Shown one piece after another: positions 26,731 to 35,168 of a stretch of 64,000 nt of DNA. The position numbers and the translations under genes are program-made. Every line of letters starts with the position of its first letter. Position 1 is the stretch's first letter. The DNA is from Treponema sp. Its GTDB lineage: Bacteria; Spirochaetota; Spirochaetia; Treponematales; Treponemataceae. The notes under the pieces were generated by a model, which ran no database searches, was not told the DNA's origin, and saw only the letters and a program-made list of their open reading frames with translations. The stretch covers positions 1 through 64,000 of the forward strand of contig JAKSLY010000006.1 in the NCBI GenBank assembly GCA_024400955.1, given 5' to 3'.

Positions 26731-27423
26731 TTAAAGGTGCACGCTTACGCCCACTGAAGGAAGGAGTGTCCATCCGCCAGCCCTGTTGAACCAGGTTTCG
26801 GTTTCATGTTCCTTGTGGTCGCCATGTTTCTTGTGGTGGTCGTGCCTGTGGTGATGGTCATCGCAGTCCGTGTGGGTTGTTGACTCTATGCTTTCTCCTG
26901 CCACGTCAAAGAGGCCAAGCAGGTTAAAGTTAAGTCCTATGCGGTCCGTTATTCTGTATGCGTAGGAAATGTCTGCGCCCAGGCAGAAGTTGACACCAGA
27001 CTTGGAGAATGTGTAGTCGTCGTCTTCCTTAATGTCGGTGGTCCAGATTTCTGCACCAAGTCCTGCGGCAAAAAGAAGGGTTGACCTTTCCGTTCTTACT
27101 GGAGAAAATCCAAGGCCTGCAAATGTTGAATAGAAGAATCCTGCATCCCAGTCGTCGTCAAATTCCTTTGTTCCAAAGGCGTTGACGTTTTCGTTAAGGA
27201 CAAAGGAGAATCCCGTTTCCTTGTGGATCTGTGCATACTGAATGAAGGTGCCGCCGCCTACAAGGTTCATGGAATCGCGTTCATCATCAAACTTGTATGT
27301 CTGGTGCGAAACCGGAACTGAAAGTCCACCGGAGAAAACCCTGCTCCAGTCGGACTGGGCGGTGATTGCCGTGATTGAAAGGGCGATTGAAAAAGCCGTT
27401 GCAATGATTTTTTTAGCGTTCAT
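26731..27423 (-). CDS. Outer-membrane barrel with a His-rich loop
   Basis: A 230-residue predicted outer-membrane protein. Signal peptide 1-22 (ending TAITAQ), then alternating amphipathic strands with Gly/aromatic turns. The striking part is residues 184-206 (THTDCDDHHHRHDHHKKHG...), with about nine His plus Asp and one Cys, lying between the last two strands. It could bind Zn, Ni, Co or Cu at the cell surface. The C-terminus is SVGVSVHL. I start at ATG 27423 (MNAKK), preceded by GGGAGA, not at the ATG 15 bases upstream. The family is not recognised beyond the fold. Confidence 0.65.
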   Translation of the reverse strand: MNAKKIIATAFSIALSITAITAQSDWSRVFSGGLSVPVSHQTYKFDDERDSMNLVGGGTFIQYAQIHKETGFSFVLNENVNAFGTKEFDDDWDAGFFYSTFAGLGFSPVRTERSTLLFAAGLGAEIWTTDIKEDDDYTFSKSGVNFCLGADISYAYRITDRIGLNFNLLGLFDVAGESIESTTHTDCDDHHHRHDHHKKHGDHKEHETETWFNRAGGWTLLPSVGVSVHL

Positions 27424-27539
27424 GCTTGTGTCTCCCATGTAAAATAAATTGTAAGGTTATAATAGAAATAAAACGGCCGGAACTCAATAGAATTCCGGCT
27501 GTTTGGCAAAATTTACTGTTTCTATGCAAATATTGGTTG

Positions 27540-27631
27540 CAACCCTTCGGGATGAACCTAGTTCCTGAAACTGTGGATTGGTGCTGGGATTGTATCAACC
27601 CTTCGGGATGAACCTAGTTCCTGAAACTGTG
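27540..27631 (-). repeat. Direct repeat carrying a second copy of the UPF0210 gene end
   Basis: A 36-base segment at 27540-27575 recurs at 27596-27631 (56-bp period). The right copy contains the true 3' end of the UPF0210 gene. On the reverse strand the left copy (27558-27590) also encodes [10 protein letters not shown] and a stop, but with different third-position bases in Ile, Pro, Ala, Pro and Ile. Confidence 0.8.
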
Positions 27632-28975
27632 AATAGGGGCAGGTATTCTACCGCCGCGGTTGATGAAGTCAGCGCAGCCGAATGGGCTTACCTTCATGCA
27701 TGGCATTCCGCCGAGGAGTCCGCCGAATTCCACCCATTCACCTTCCTTCTTTCCAGGAGCCGGGATGATGCGCACAGCCGTTGTCTTGCTGTTTACCATA
27801 CCGATGGCAAATTCATCTGCCATGATTCCGGAGATTGTTGTTGCAGGTGTATCGCCTGGGATTGCAATCATGTCGAGGCCTACTGAACAAACTGTAGTCA
27901 TTGCCTCAAGCTTTTCAAGGCAGATTGAACCGGTCTTAACAGCGTTGATCATTCCCTCGTCTTCTGAAACAGGGATGAATGCGCCTGAAAGACCGCCGAC
28001 GTTTGTAGAAGCCATTACGCCGCCTTTCTTTACCATGTCAGTGAGCATTGCAAGGGCTGCCGTAGTTCCAGGTCCACCGCAACCTTCAATACCCATTTCT
28101 TCTATGATGCGTGCAACTGAATCGCCGACTGCCGGTGTTGGTGCAAGTGAAAGGTCAAGGATGCCGAAGTTGACGCCAAGACGACGTGCCGCTTCCGAAC
28201 CTACCATCTGACCCATGCGAGTGATCTTGAATGCCATCTTCTTGATTCCGTCAGCAAGTTCGTTGAGTGGACGACCCTTGAATTCACGGGCGGCTGCAAG
28301 GATAACTCCAGGGCCTGAAACGCCAACGTTGATTACGCTGTCTGCTTCTCCCGGTCCGTGGAATGCACCAGCCATAAACGGATTGTCTTCCGGGGCGTTG
28401 CAGAAAACAACAAGCTTTGCACAGCCGTTGCATTCGCAGTCCTTTGAAACTTCCGCAGTCTTCTTGATTACTTCTCCCATGATTTTTACTGCGTCCATGT
28501 TGATTCCGCTTTTTGTGGAACCGACGTTAACGCTTGAACATACATAGCTTGTTGAAGCAAGTGCTTCTGGAATAGATTCCATGAGGATCTTGTCGGCAGG
28601 AGTGATTCCCTTTGGAACCAATGCGCTGAATCCACCGAGGAAGTTTACACCCAGCTCCTTTGCACATTTGTCCAAAGTCTTGCAGTAGTCAACATAAGAA
28701 GAGGCTCCGCTTGCACCGGCAACAAGGGCAATAGGTGTTACGGAAATGCGCTTGTTTATGATGGGAACTCCGTATTCTTTTTCGATGTCCTGGCCGACTT
28801 TTACAAGGTTTGCGGCTTTGTGCATGATCTTGTCATAGATCTTGTCGCATGAACGCTTCATGTCGCTGTCTGCACAGTCAAGAAGGGAAATGCCCATTGT
28901 AACGCAGCGAACGTCCAGCTTGTGGCGCATGAACATGTTTACTGTTTCTTCAATTTCTACCGGTGAAAAAAGCAT
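27614..28975 (-). CDS. UPF0210 (DUF711, PFL-like) family protein
   Basis: A 453-residue protein of the UPF0210/DUF711 family, distantly related to pyruvate formate-lyase-like folds; the biochemical role is not established. Family blocks visible: the N-terminal [98 protein letters not shown], and the C-terminal [20 protein letters not shown]. Full length. In other bacteria it usually sits with a small ACT-domain protein (UPF0237), which is absent here. The last codons are duplicated immediately downstream. Confidence 0.88.
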   Translation of the reverse strand: MLFSPVEIEETVNMFMRHKLDVRCVTMGISLLDCADSDMKRSCDKIYDKIMHKAANLVKVGQDIEKEYGVPIINKRISVTPIALVAGASGASSYVDYCKTLDKCAKELGVNFLGGFSALVPKGITPADKILMESIPEALASTSYVCSSVNVGSTKSGINMDAVKIMGEVIKKTAEVSKDCECNGCAKLVVFCNAPEDNPFMAGAFHGPGEADSVINVGVSGPGVILAAAREFKGRPLNELADGIKKMAFKITRMGQMVGSEAARRLGVNFGILDLSLAPTPAVGDSVARIIEEMGIEGCGGPGTTAALAMLTDMVKKGGVMASTNVGGLSGAFIPVSEDEGMINAVKTGSICLEKLEAMTTVCSVGLDMIAIPGDTPATTISGIMADEFAIGMVNSKTTAVRIIPAPGKKEGEWVEFGGLLGGMPCMKVSPFGCADFINRGGRIPAPIHSFRN

Positions 28976-29089
28976 ATTGTCTCCGTATTAATATTTTTGA
29001 ATGGAAGGAATCCCCGGGAATTCAGGAACCTGGAGGAAACCTTGAAACATTCTACTATAAATAAGATGTGAATTCAATTAAGGGCAGGT

Positions 29090-29977
29090 TCAGGAATGGC
29101 TTGGGCCGTCATAATTAAGCAGGGCAATGGCATACCGTCCGCAAGTCCTGAATCCGGCCCTCGTGTAAGCCCTGACGGCAGGAATGTTCCGCCTGTTTAC
29201 AAAAAGTATGGGGGTCGTATCAGGATAGCAGATTCCCGCAATCTGCGAGACCAGGGTGGAAGCGTAACCCCTGCCGCGGAATTCCTTTCTTGTGAACACT
29301 CCGCCAATCTGGGAATATTTTTTTGTAAGGCCGTTGATGTAAAGCCTTGAGATTATGGTTCCGTCTTCGGAATAGAGGGCGAACATCCTGTGCTGCCGTA
29401 TGCGGTGTTCAACAATGGCACGCTCCTGGGGAAGATAGGTTTCCTGCCAGTGGGGAAGAACTTCCGAGCGGCTGTATTCAACCTGAAGGTGCATCATGGC
29501 ATCGGCATCATCCATGGTGCACCGTTCAATCTTAAGGCTTGAAGGAATGATTTTTGCGGGCCTTGAAAATTCCATCATGTGCATGGAACGGAAGCTGCAC
29601 TCGGTACTCTGGCCGCACTGGCTGATGATGGAAAGAATTTTTTTGACAAAGGATTCCTTACCGCTGATGCAGCTTGTTTTGTTCAGCATGAAAAAATCGT
29701 GGAGGGCGGAATTTATTTCCCTGGTGAATTTCTTTATGCAGCCTGAAAAACTTCCGCCCCGGGTGTAGGAAAAAATTCCCACGATGGATCTTGAATTCTG
29801 GATCGTGTAAAGAACCGACCTGTTTCCGGAAAGGATTTCTTCCATCAGCTGGCAGCAGAAAATTTCTTCCCTGCCGATGTAGTCGGTTAGTTCCTTCCAG
29901 TCTATGGAATTTTCTTCTGTCTGAGCCAATGGATGGATTGACAGGCAGGCTGTCGGTTGGCGTGTTGCTCCAGGCAT
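29090..29977 (-). CDS. GNAT family N-acetyltransferase
   Basis: A 295-residue protein. The C-terminal half (about 155-290) is a GNAT domain: the acetyl-CoA loop is GGVFTRKEFRGRGYASTLVSQI, followed by PILFVNRRNIPAVRAYTRAGFRTCGRYAIAL. The N-terminal half (1-150) is a divergent second GNAT-like lobe or substrate domain, not assignable. It should acetylate a small molecule or protein in the cytosol, with unknown target. The start codon lies one base after the rlpA stop, so it is the second gene of that transcript. Confidence 0.8.
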   Translation of the reverse strand: MPGATRQPTACLSIHPLAQTEENSIDWKELTDYIGREEIFCCQLMEEILSGNRSVLYTIQNSRSIVGIFSYTRGGSFSGCIKKFTREINSALHDFFMLNKTSCISGKESFVKKILSIISQCGQSTECSFRSMHMMEFSRPAKIIPSSLKIERCTMDDADAMMHLQVEYSRSEVLPHWQETYLPQERAIVEHRIRQHRMFALYSEDGTIISRLYINGLTKKYSQIGGVFTRKEFRGRGYASTLVSQIAGICYPDTTPILFVNRRNIPAVRAYTRAGFRTCGRYAIALLNYDGPSHS

Positions 29978-29978
29978 T

Positions 29979-30734
29979 TTACTTGTGGCGTTCTTTTATG
30001 ATGTAGTCAGTGTATCCCTTTGCATGGAGTTTCTTTACTGCCTCGGGAACATTGCGGCCTTCGATCTTTCGCACAAGAACGCGGGTTCCGGTGTCAACCC
30101 GCTGGAGAACCACTTCGCCTATGTCGTCGTGCATGAGCTGCTTTGCCCTTTCACGGGCGTTGTTTGGGTCCGAGAAGGTTCCAAGCTGAATGTCGTAAAT
30201 GGAGTTTGCCTTGACGGTAATCTGTTTTGTTGCTGTTGCGGCTGCCGGTTTTGCTGCTGCTGATGCTGTTGCGGTCTTTTTCATGGGGCCGTTGGTTCCG
30301 GCTCCCGAGCCTTCCGCTGCAATTGGAATGCTCTTTGCCTTGGATGCCGTCTGGCTGCTGCGCTTTGTGGCTTCTCCCATCTGAACGATTTCTATCTTTA
30401 CCTGGGCAGTGCCGGACTTTATCATGTCAAGCTTTATGGCTGCTGCCTTTGAAAGGTCTGCCTCGCGGTTTTCCACGAAGGGGCCTCTGTCGTTAACCCG
30501 CACCTGAACTGACTTTCCGTTGGCTAGGTTTGTCACCTTAAGGATTGTTCCAAAGGGAAGGGTCTTGTGGGCGCAGGTGAGGGCGTTCATGTTGAATGTT
30601 TCGCCGCTTGCAGTTTTTCTTCCGTGAAATTTGTCTGCATAATAGGAAACTGTGGCCTTTTCCTTAAGCACCTGGTTTGAAAACACGGGAAGGACGGCCA
30701 GAAGACTCAATAGAATTACAGCAAATCTTTTCAT
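29979..30734 (-). CDS. rlpA: RlpA-like septal lytic transglycosylase with SPOR domain
   Basis: A 251-residue exported protein. Signal peptide 1-19 (no lipobox Cys). The double-psi beta-barrel domain (about 25-115) has the RlpA pattern: VSYYADKFHGRKTASGETFN, LTCAHKTLPFGT, VRVNDRGPF with the catalytic Asp. An Ala/Lys-rich linker (120-175) leads to a C-terminal SPOR domain (about 178-250, YDIQLGTFSDPNNARERAKQL), which binds denuded glycan at division sites. It probably trims peptidoglycan at the septum. It is followed without a gap by a GNAT gene. Confidence 0.88.
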   Translation of the reverse strand: MKRFAVILLSLLAVLPVFSNQVLKEKATVSYYADKFHGRKTASGETFNMNALTCAHKTLPFGTILKVTNLANGKSVQVRVNDRGPFVENREADLSKAAAIKLDMIKSGTAQVKIEIVQMGEATKRSSQTASKAKSIPIAAEGSGAGTNGPMKKTATASAAAKPAAATATKQITVKANSIYDIQLGTFSDPNNARERAKQLMHDDIGEVVLQRVDTGTRVLVRKIEGRNVPEAVKKLHAKGYTDYIIKERHK

Positions 30735-30835
30735 GACTGTATTATCGGCATTTTTTTTGCTGCGGTTTAATGGTCATACTGGGGGAAAATTTTAAGGCTG
30801 TGGGCGGGCAAGGGATTGGAGGGGCGCCGCAGGCG

Positions 30836-30867
30836 TTGGAGGCCGGAGCTTTTGGTCCGGCCTCCAA
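30836..30867. repeat. Perfect 12-bp inverted repeat in GC-rich spacer
   Basis: TTGGAGGCCGGA (30836-30847), 8-base loop, TCCGGCCTCCAA (30856-30867), in the GC-rich spacer 30790-30948. No T-run follows in either direction. The spacer ends in GATGACCCCTAG, which includes the proC stop. Confidence 0.7.
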
Positions 30868-30948
30868 TGGAGCGCTTGACGCGGAACCACGGAAAGCCCG
30901 GTTTTTGCGCCAGCAAAAATGACCCCGTGGGATTTTTAGGGATGACCC

Positions 30949-31755
30949 CTAGTTTTTCTTTTTGTTCATGATGGCATCGATGCTTGAGATCAGGGCACCG
31001 CGAAGGCCTGCCTTTTCCAGGGCATCTACGCCGCAGATTGTTGTTCCGTTGGGCGAGCAGACTGCATCCTTGAGTACGCCCGGGTGGCTGCCGGTTATCT
31101 GCTGGAGCCTTGCACTGCCCACCATGGTCTGGCTTACGAGGCGGTATGCGGTATCGCGGCTGATTCCGTACTTGACTGCGGCATCTGCGTAGGCTTCCAT
31201 GATCATGTCCATGAATGCAGGTCCACAGCCGCTGATGGCACCACCGATTCCCATGAGGGATGTGTCGAGGAATTCAACCATGCCCAGGCTCTTGAAAAGT
31301 TCTACTGCCTGATCAAGTTCTTCCGGGGTGAGGGAATTCTTCTTTTCAAAAAGCATTACGCCTTCGCCAACCATTGCCGGCGTGTTTGGCATGATGCACT
31401 GGATTCTCGTGTTGTACGGGTCGATGGCAGGGTTGAGCATGTTGTTGAAGGTGTCAAAGACCCAGCCTGCTGCAACCGAGATGAGCACCTTGTCCTTGAG
31501 GGCAGTACCAAGTTCGGCAAGTACGGCCTGGAGCTGGTAGGGCTTGCATGCGGCAATCAATGTGTCGCATTTTGAGGCAAGTTCTGCAAGGGAAGCGCAT
31601 GGCGTAAATCCTATGGCTCCAGCGTTTTTCTTGAGCTTGTCCTGGTTTGGTGCAAAGGCAAAGACGTTTGCAGCCTTTACCTTTCCTGTATCGATGAAAC
31701 CTTTGGCGATTGCCTGGGCCATGTTGCCCATTCCGATGAATCCGATGTTTGTCAT
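30949..31755 (-). CDS. proC: Pyrroline-5-carboxylate reductase
   Basis: A 268-residue enzyme for the last step of proline synthesis, reducing pyrroline-5-carboxylate with NAD(P)H. The N-terminal Rossmann motif GFIGMGNMAQAIAKGF (residues 5-20), CKPYQLQAVL, SVAAGW, and the IQCIMPNTPAMVGEGV block are diagnostic, as is the C-terminal signature SGCGPAFMDMIMEAYADAAVKYGI and HPGVLKDAVCSPNGTTICGVDALEKAG. Normal length. It is separated from proB by a barrel gene and GC-rich spacer, so not in an operon with it. No proA was found in this window. Confidence 0.96.
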   Translation of the reverse strand: MTNIGFIGMGNMAQAIAKGFIDTGKVKAANVFAFAPNQDKLKKNAGAIGFTPCASLAELASKCDTLIAACKPYQLQAVLAELGTALKDKVLISVAAGWVFDTFNNMLNPAIDPYNTRIQCIMPNTPAMVGEGVMLFEKKNSLTPEELDQAVELFKSLGMVEFLDTSLMGIGGAISGCGPAFMDMIMEAYADAAVKYGISRDTAYRLVSQTMVGSARLQQITGSHPGVLKDAVCSPNGTTICGVDALEKAGLRGALISSIDAIMNKKKN

Positions 31756-31862
31756 AATGGTAACAGTGTATAACTATTCGGCCTTAGAGGATAGAGGTTT
31801 TTGGTAATGCAGTCTTTTTTCAGGAGCAGTTTGCGTTATTTTTTACTGACTCTTCTTTTTCT

Positions 31863-32510
31863 TTAGAATTTCCAGGAAACACCGAGAGCTGGAACAACAA
31901 GGAATGAAGGCTTCAAGTCTGTCTTGATGGAAGAAGAATTTATCTTGCGCTCTATTTTTCCTGGAAGAATAATTTCTGCCGTCATTGATCCGTAGACAGA
32001 AAAACTTCTTGAGAATGTGTAGAGGAAAGTTCCGTTAACACCCATGGCAGGGAGAAAGAAGTTGTATTCATAGTCATATTTTATTGTTTTTATTGTGTAA
32101 CCATTAGGATAAAAAGTTTCGTCAGATCTATTAAATAGAATCCAGTTAGCACCAAGGAGCCCATAGATGCCAAGGAGCATTTTTTCATCATGGATTGGGG
32201 CATAACCACCACCTATAAGGAACGAAATGGTTCCTCCGTCAAGATCATCGTTGTCAATATTGATGTCAGAGCCAGCATAAGCATAGTCAAAAATAGCCCT
32301 AATAGAAAATCCATTTTCATGTACGCCAGTGTATCCCAGGTCAATACCGGCTATGGGACTGATCTTTACCTTGCTACTGTCGTTTTTCACTTCTAGGTTG
32401 AGCGGGTTGCATGGGATTCTTGCACCTACGTTCACGAAGTTTTCCCATGTCTTTGCAGATGCAGCAAATGCCATCATGGCACCAGCAAAAATTGCAATAA
32501 TTTTTTTCAT
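31863..32510 (-). CDS. Small outer-membrane beta-barrel protein
   Basis: A 215-residue predicted barrel with signal peptide 1-19 (AASA cleavage site). The mature part is made of short amphipathic strands (ISPIAGIDLGYTG, GFSIRAIFDYAYAG, GGTISFLIGGGYAP, MLLGIYGLLGANWILF, SFSVYGSMTAEIIL, VVPALGVSWKF) ending in Phe, the usual outer-membrane insertion signal. By size it would form an eight-stranded barrel. It has the same style as the barrel at 26731 but no His-rich loop. Function unknown. Confidence 0.65.
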   Translation of the reverse strand: MKKIIAIFAGAMMAFAASAKTWENFVNVGARIPCNPLNLEVKNDSSKVKISPIAGIDLGYTGVHENGFSIRAIFDYAYAGSDINIDNDDLDGGTISFLIGGGYAPIHDEKMLLGIYGLLGANWILFNRSDETFYPNGYTIKTIKYDYEYNFFLPAMGVNGTFLYTFSRSFSVYGSMTAEIILPGKIERKINSSSIKTDLKPSFLVVPALGVSWKF

Positions 32511-32599
32511 AAAATTAATCCCCCTCGAATATTTTACTTAAGTAAAAAGATTAAAGTCAAGAAAGCAGACTAAAAATAGAAACAACCAGATGGGGTATT

Positions 32600-32751
32600 G
32601 CCTGCATTGGGGCGTTCCCTGGCAACCTGCGGTTGCCAGGCCTGCAGTTTCCACCGCAAGCCTAGCCCCGATAGAAGCGGAATGCGCGGAGCCCTGGCGA
32701 GCACATTGGAGCGGATAGCGGGTTTAGCTGGGAAATGGGCTCCGGAAAAAA
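32600..32751. repeat. GC-rich intergenic element with hairpin
   Basis: Contains CCTGGCAACC (32618-32627), TGC, GGTTGCCAGG (32631-32640), a perfect 10-bp inverted repeat, and the core CCTAGCCCCGATAG (about 32664-32677) shared with the spacer at 2458. No gene. Confidence 0.5.
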
Positions 32752-33579
32752 TCAGGCACCCATGATTGCATGGAACAGGGCCTTGTCGTCGGCTGTGAAA
32801 ACCGTTGCCTTCTGTGTTCCGTCCGCAATGTGGGTGAGGGCATTTTCCTTTCCGCCGTTGGCAAGAATCATCGGGATTCCGCACTTTGTCGTCTTTTCGG
32901 CAGCTTCGATTTTTGTTGCAATTCCGCCAGTACCGAATGCATTTGTCGAACCAATCTTGATCGTTTTCTTGAGCTCGTCAATGTTGTCAACCACTTCAAC
33001 AAGTTTTGCATCAGGGTTTGTCTTTGGGTTGTCGGTGTAGATTCCGTCGATGTCGCTGAAGAGAATCAGAAGGTCTGCGCTCCAAAGGTTTGCCGTAAGT
33101 GCACTAAGGTTGTCGTTGTCGCCGATGAAAAATTCATCCGTTGCAATGCTGTCGTTTTCGTTTATGATTGGAATCACGTTTTCGTCAACGAGGGTGAACA
33201 TGGTGTTGCGGATGTTGAGGGTGCGGTGCTTGTCTTCAAAGTCGTCCTTGGTAAGCAAAAGCTGTGCAACGTGAACGTCAAGTTTCTTGAAGGCACAGCG
33301 CCACTTGTGCATGAGTTCCACCTGGCCGATGGCTGCAAGTGCCTGGCGGTAGTGGATGTCCCCCTTGTGGGCCCAACCTTCGATTGTTGAAAGTCCTGCC
33401 ACCTGGGCACCGGAAGATACAAGGATTATCTGCTTGCCCTTTTTCTGAAGTTCTGCACACTGGGATGCAAAGCTTTCCATGAATTCAACGTTTATTGTTC
33501 CGTCCTTTTTGGCAAGGGTGTTGCTGCCAATCTTGATGACGATCTTGCGTGCGCTGTTGAAGGTTTCCTGTGGTGTCAT
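32752..33579 (-). CDS. proB: Glutamate 5-kinase, short form without PUA domain
   Basis: A 275-residue amino-acid kinase-fold enzyme that phosphorylates glutamate at the gamma carboxylate, the first step of proline synthesis. Motifs: VIKIGSNTLAKKDG (residues 11-24), ILVSSGAQVAGL, GQVELMHKW, IPIINENDSIATDE (with the Asp/Asn that bind glutamate), DNDNLSALTANLWSADLLILFSDIDGIYTDNP, and GTGGIATKIEAAEKTTKCGIPMILANG. E. coli ProB has an extra C-terminal PUA domain of about 100 residues, absent here as in some other bacteria and in eukaryotes. It is divergent from the ATP-grasp operon. Confidence 0.95.
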   Translation of the reverse strand: MTPQETFNSARKIVIKIGSNTLAKKDGTINVEFMESFASQCAELQKKGKQIILVSSGAQVAGLSTIEGWAHKGDIHYRQALAAIGQVELMHKWRCAFKKLDVHVAQLLLTKDDFEDKHRTLNIRNTMFTLVDENVIPIINENDSIATDEFFIGDNDNLSALTANLWSADLLILFSDIDGIYTDNPKTNPDAKLVEVVDNIDELKKTIKIGSTNAFGTGGIATKIEAAEKTTKCGIPMILANGGKENALTHIADGTQKATVFTADDKALFHAIMGA

Positions 33580-33684
33580 TTTTTACTTCCTGAAAAGGCC
33601 CGGGTTATGTTTTTTTTGTATTTTGCTTGCCGTCTGCCTTTCTGACAGTATACATTTTAAAGCAATATAAAACAATTGTAGCTA

Positions 33685-33850
33685 TTGCAATTTTTTATGG
33701 AAAGTGCTAATATATAGAAAGATAGTTGCAAAGGCGCATTGTCGTATGACAATGCGCCTTTTTTCTTTTCTCTTTGCAATGGCGCAGAAGGATTTTGTCT
33801 TTCTGCGCCATTTTTTTGTTTACAAAGAAATGTGAGGGAGTTTTTTAGGA
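33685..33850 (+). promoter_or_regulatory. Promoter with two tandem terminator-like leader hairpins
   Basis: Promoter TTGCAA (33685-33690), 17 bases, TAATAT (33708-33713). About ten bases after the predicted start, hairpin A has perfect 13-bp arms AAGGCGCATTGTC/GACAATGCGCCTT (33731-33743, 33748-33760) and TTTTTT. Hairpin B has ATGGCGCAGAA/TTCTGCGCCAT (33779-33789, 33801-33811) and T7. Both are preceded by TTGCAA or TTTGCAA. The ribosome site AGGAGG of the ATP-grasp gene follows. It looks like a transcription attenuator; similar leaders are at 40173 and 42173. Confidence 0.6.
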
Positions 33851-33857
33851 GGCATTT

Positions 33858-35168
33858 ATGGATAACCTGATTTCAAATTCGGATTTGATAAACGAGCAGC
33901 TGGCCCGTTATGGCGTAAAATTTGGAATCTACAAGAACGGAACCTTTAACGAGCGCCTTTTTCCCTATGATCCGATTCCACGCGTGATTCCTGCAGGGGA
34001 TTGGGAAAGCCTGAGCCGTGGTCTTGTTCAGCGTGTGACTGCATTGAACCTTTTTCTTGCAGACATTTATTCCAAGAAGCAGATCATTGCAGATGGCGTG
34101 GTTCCCGAGGACTTTGTTTTTTCTTCATCAGGCTATCTTGCCCAGGTGGAAGGCGTGGTTCCTCCCCACGGAATTTATTCCCACATCTCCGGAATTGACC
34201 TCGTTCAGGCCAAGGATGACAGCTGGTTCATCCTGGAGGACAACCTTCGAATTCCAAGCGGTGCTTCCTATCCCCTCATTGCCCGCGGGCTTGAAAGGAA
34301 GTGTTCGCCCCAGACCTTTACAAGCAATCATGTGGTTGACAACAGGAACTATGGAACGCTCCTGAAGGATGTGATGGACGACATGAATTGCGGGGGAATA
34401 AATGTTGTCTTTACTCCGGGCCGTTACAATGCCGCCTACTTTGAGCATGCATATCTTGCGGAACAGACGGGCAGCGTTCTTTGCCAGCCGGAAGATCTTT
34501 TTGTGGAGAACAACGTGGTCTACTGCAAGACTCTTAACGGCAAGGAAAGGGTCGGTTCAATCTACAGGAGAATTTCCGACGAATACCTTGACCCCCTCGC
34601 TTTCGTTCCGGAATCGCTTATCGGAATTCCCGGCGTAATGAGCGCCTACCGTGCAGGTAATGTTGCCCTCCTTAATGCTCCTGGCAACGGTGTGGCTGAC
34701 GACAAGGGAATCTATTACTTTGTTCCAAAAATGGTGAAGTATTACCTGAATGAAGAACCGATATTGAACAATGCACCGACTTATCTTCCGTTCTATGAAG
34801 AGGACAGGAAGTATGTTCTTGAAAATTTAAAGACCCTTGTCATCAAGGATGTTGCAGAAGCAGGCGGATACGGCGTTGTCTTTGGAAGGGACTTGAGTGC
34901 AGAAAAACTTGCCGAGATGGAAACCCTCATTAAGGAACAGCCAAGGCGCTGGATTGCACAGGAAGTAATTGATTTTAAGGATCTTGAAATAATGGATGAA
35001 GGGCAGAAGGTATGGCGTAAAGCCGACTTGCGCGCATTCGTTCTAAGCGGTAAGACATGCCAGGTATGGCCAAGCGGTCTGACACGTTTTTCAAGGAACC
35101 CTGCAAGTTTTGTAGTTAATTCATCTCAAGGCGGAGGATTTAAGGATACATGGATTTTAGAGAAGTAA
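33858..35168 (+). CDS. Circularly permuted ATP-grasp protein
   Basis: A 436-residue member of the circularly permuted ATP-grasp family (formerly DUF404/DUF407). Recognisable blocks: SRGLVQRVTALNLFLADIYSKKQII, HISGIDLVQAKDDSWFILEDNLRIPSGASYPLIARG, LVIKDVAEAGGYGVVFGRDL (the nucleotide-binding part), RRWIAQEVIDF, and the C-terminal RAFVLSGKTCQVWPSGLTRFSRNP. Family members are predicted amide-bond ligases that work with alpha-E and transglutaminase-like partners, both encoded next. AGGAGG precedes the ATG. It overlaps the alpha-E gene by 19 bases. The substrate is unknown. Confidence 0.85.
   Translation: MDNLISNSDLINEQLARYGVKFGIYKNGTFNERLFPYDPIPRVIPAGDWESLSRGLVQRVTALNLFLADIYSKKQIIADGVVPEDFVFSSSGYLAQVEGVVPPHGIYSHISGIDLVQAKDDSWFILEDNLRIPSGASYPLIARGLERKCSPQTFTSNHVVDNRNYGTLLKDVMDDMNCGGINVVFTPGRYNAAYFEHAYLAEQTGSVLCQPEDLFVENNVVYCKTLNGKERVGSIYRRISDEYLDPLAFVPESLIGIPGVMSAYRAGNVALLNAPGNGVADDKGIYYFVPKMVKYYLNEEPILNNAPTYLPFYEEDRKYVLENLKTLVIKDVAEAGGYGVVFGRDLSAEKLAEMETLIKEQPRRWIAQEVIDFKDLEIMDEGQKVWRKADLRAFVLSGKTCQVWPSGLTRFSRNPASFVVNSSQGGGFKDTWILEK

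Noticed and set aside
27614..28975. Active pyruvate formate-lyase
   Set aside because: The family is only PFL-like in name; the Gly-radical C-terminal motif is absent and the blocks match UPF0210.
33731..33811. Tandem hairpins as an ANTAR target
   Set aside because: The tandem layout fits, but the loops are not the A1/G4 hexaloops of that motif and no ANTAR gene is in the window. Kept only as an unassigned attenuator.
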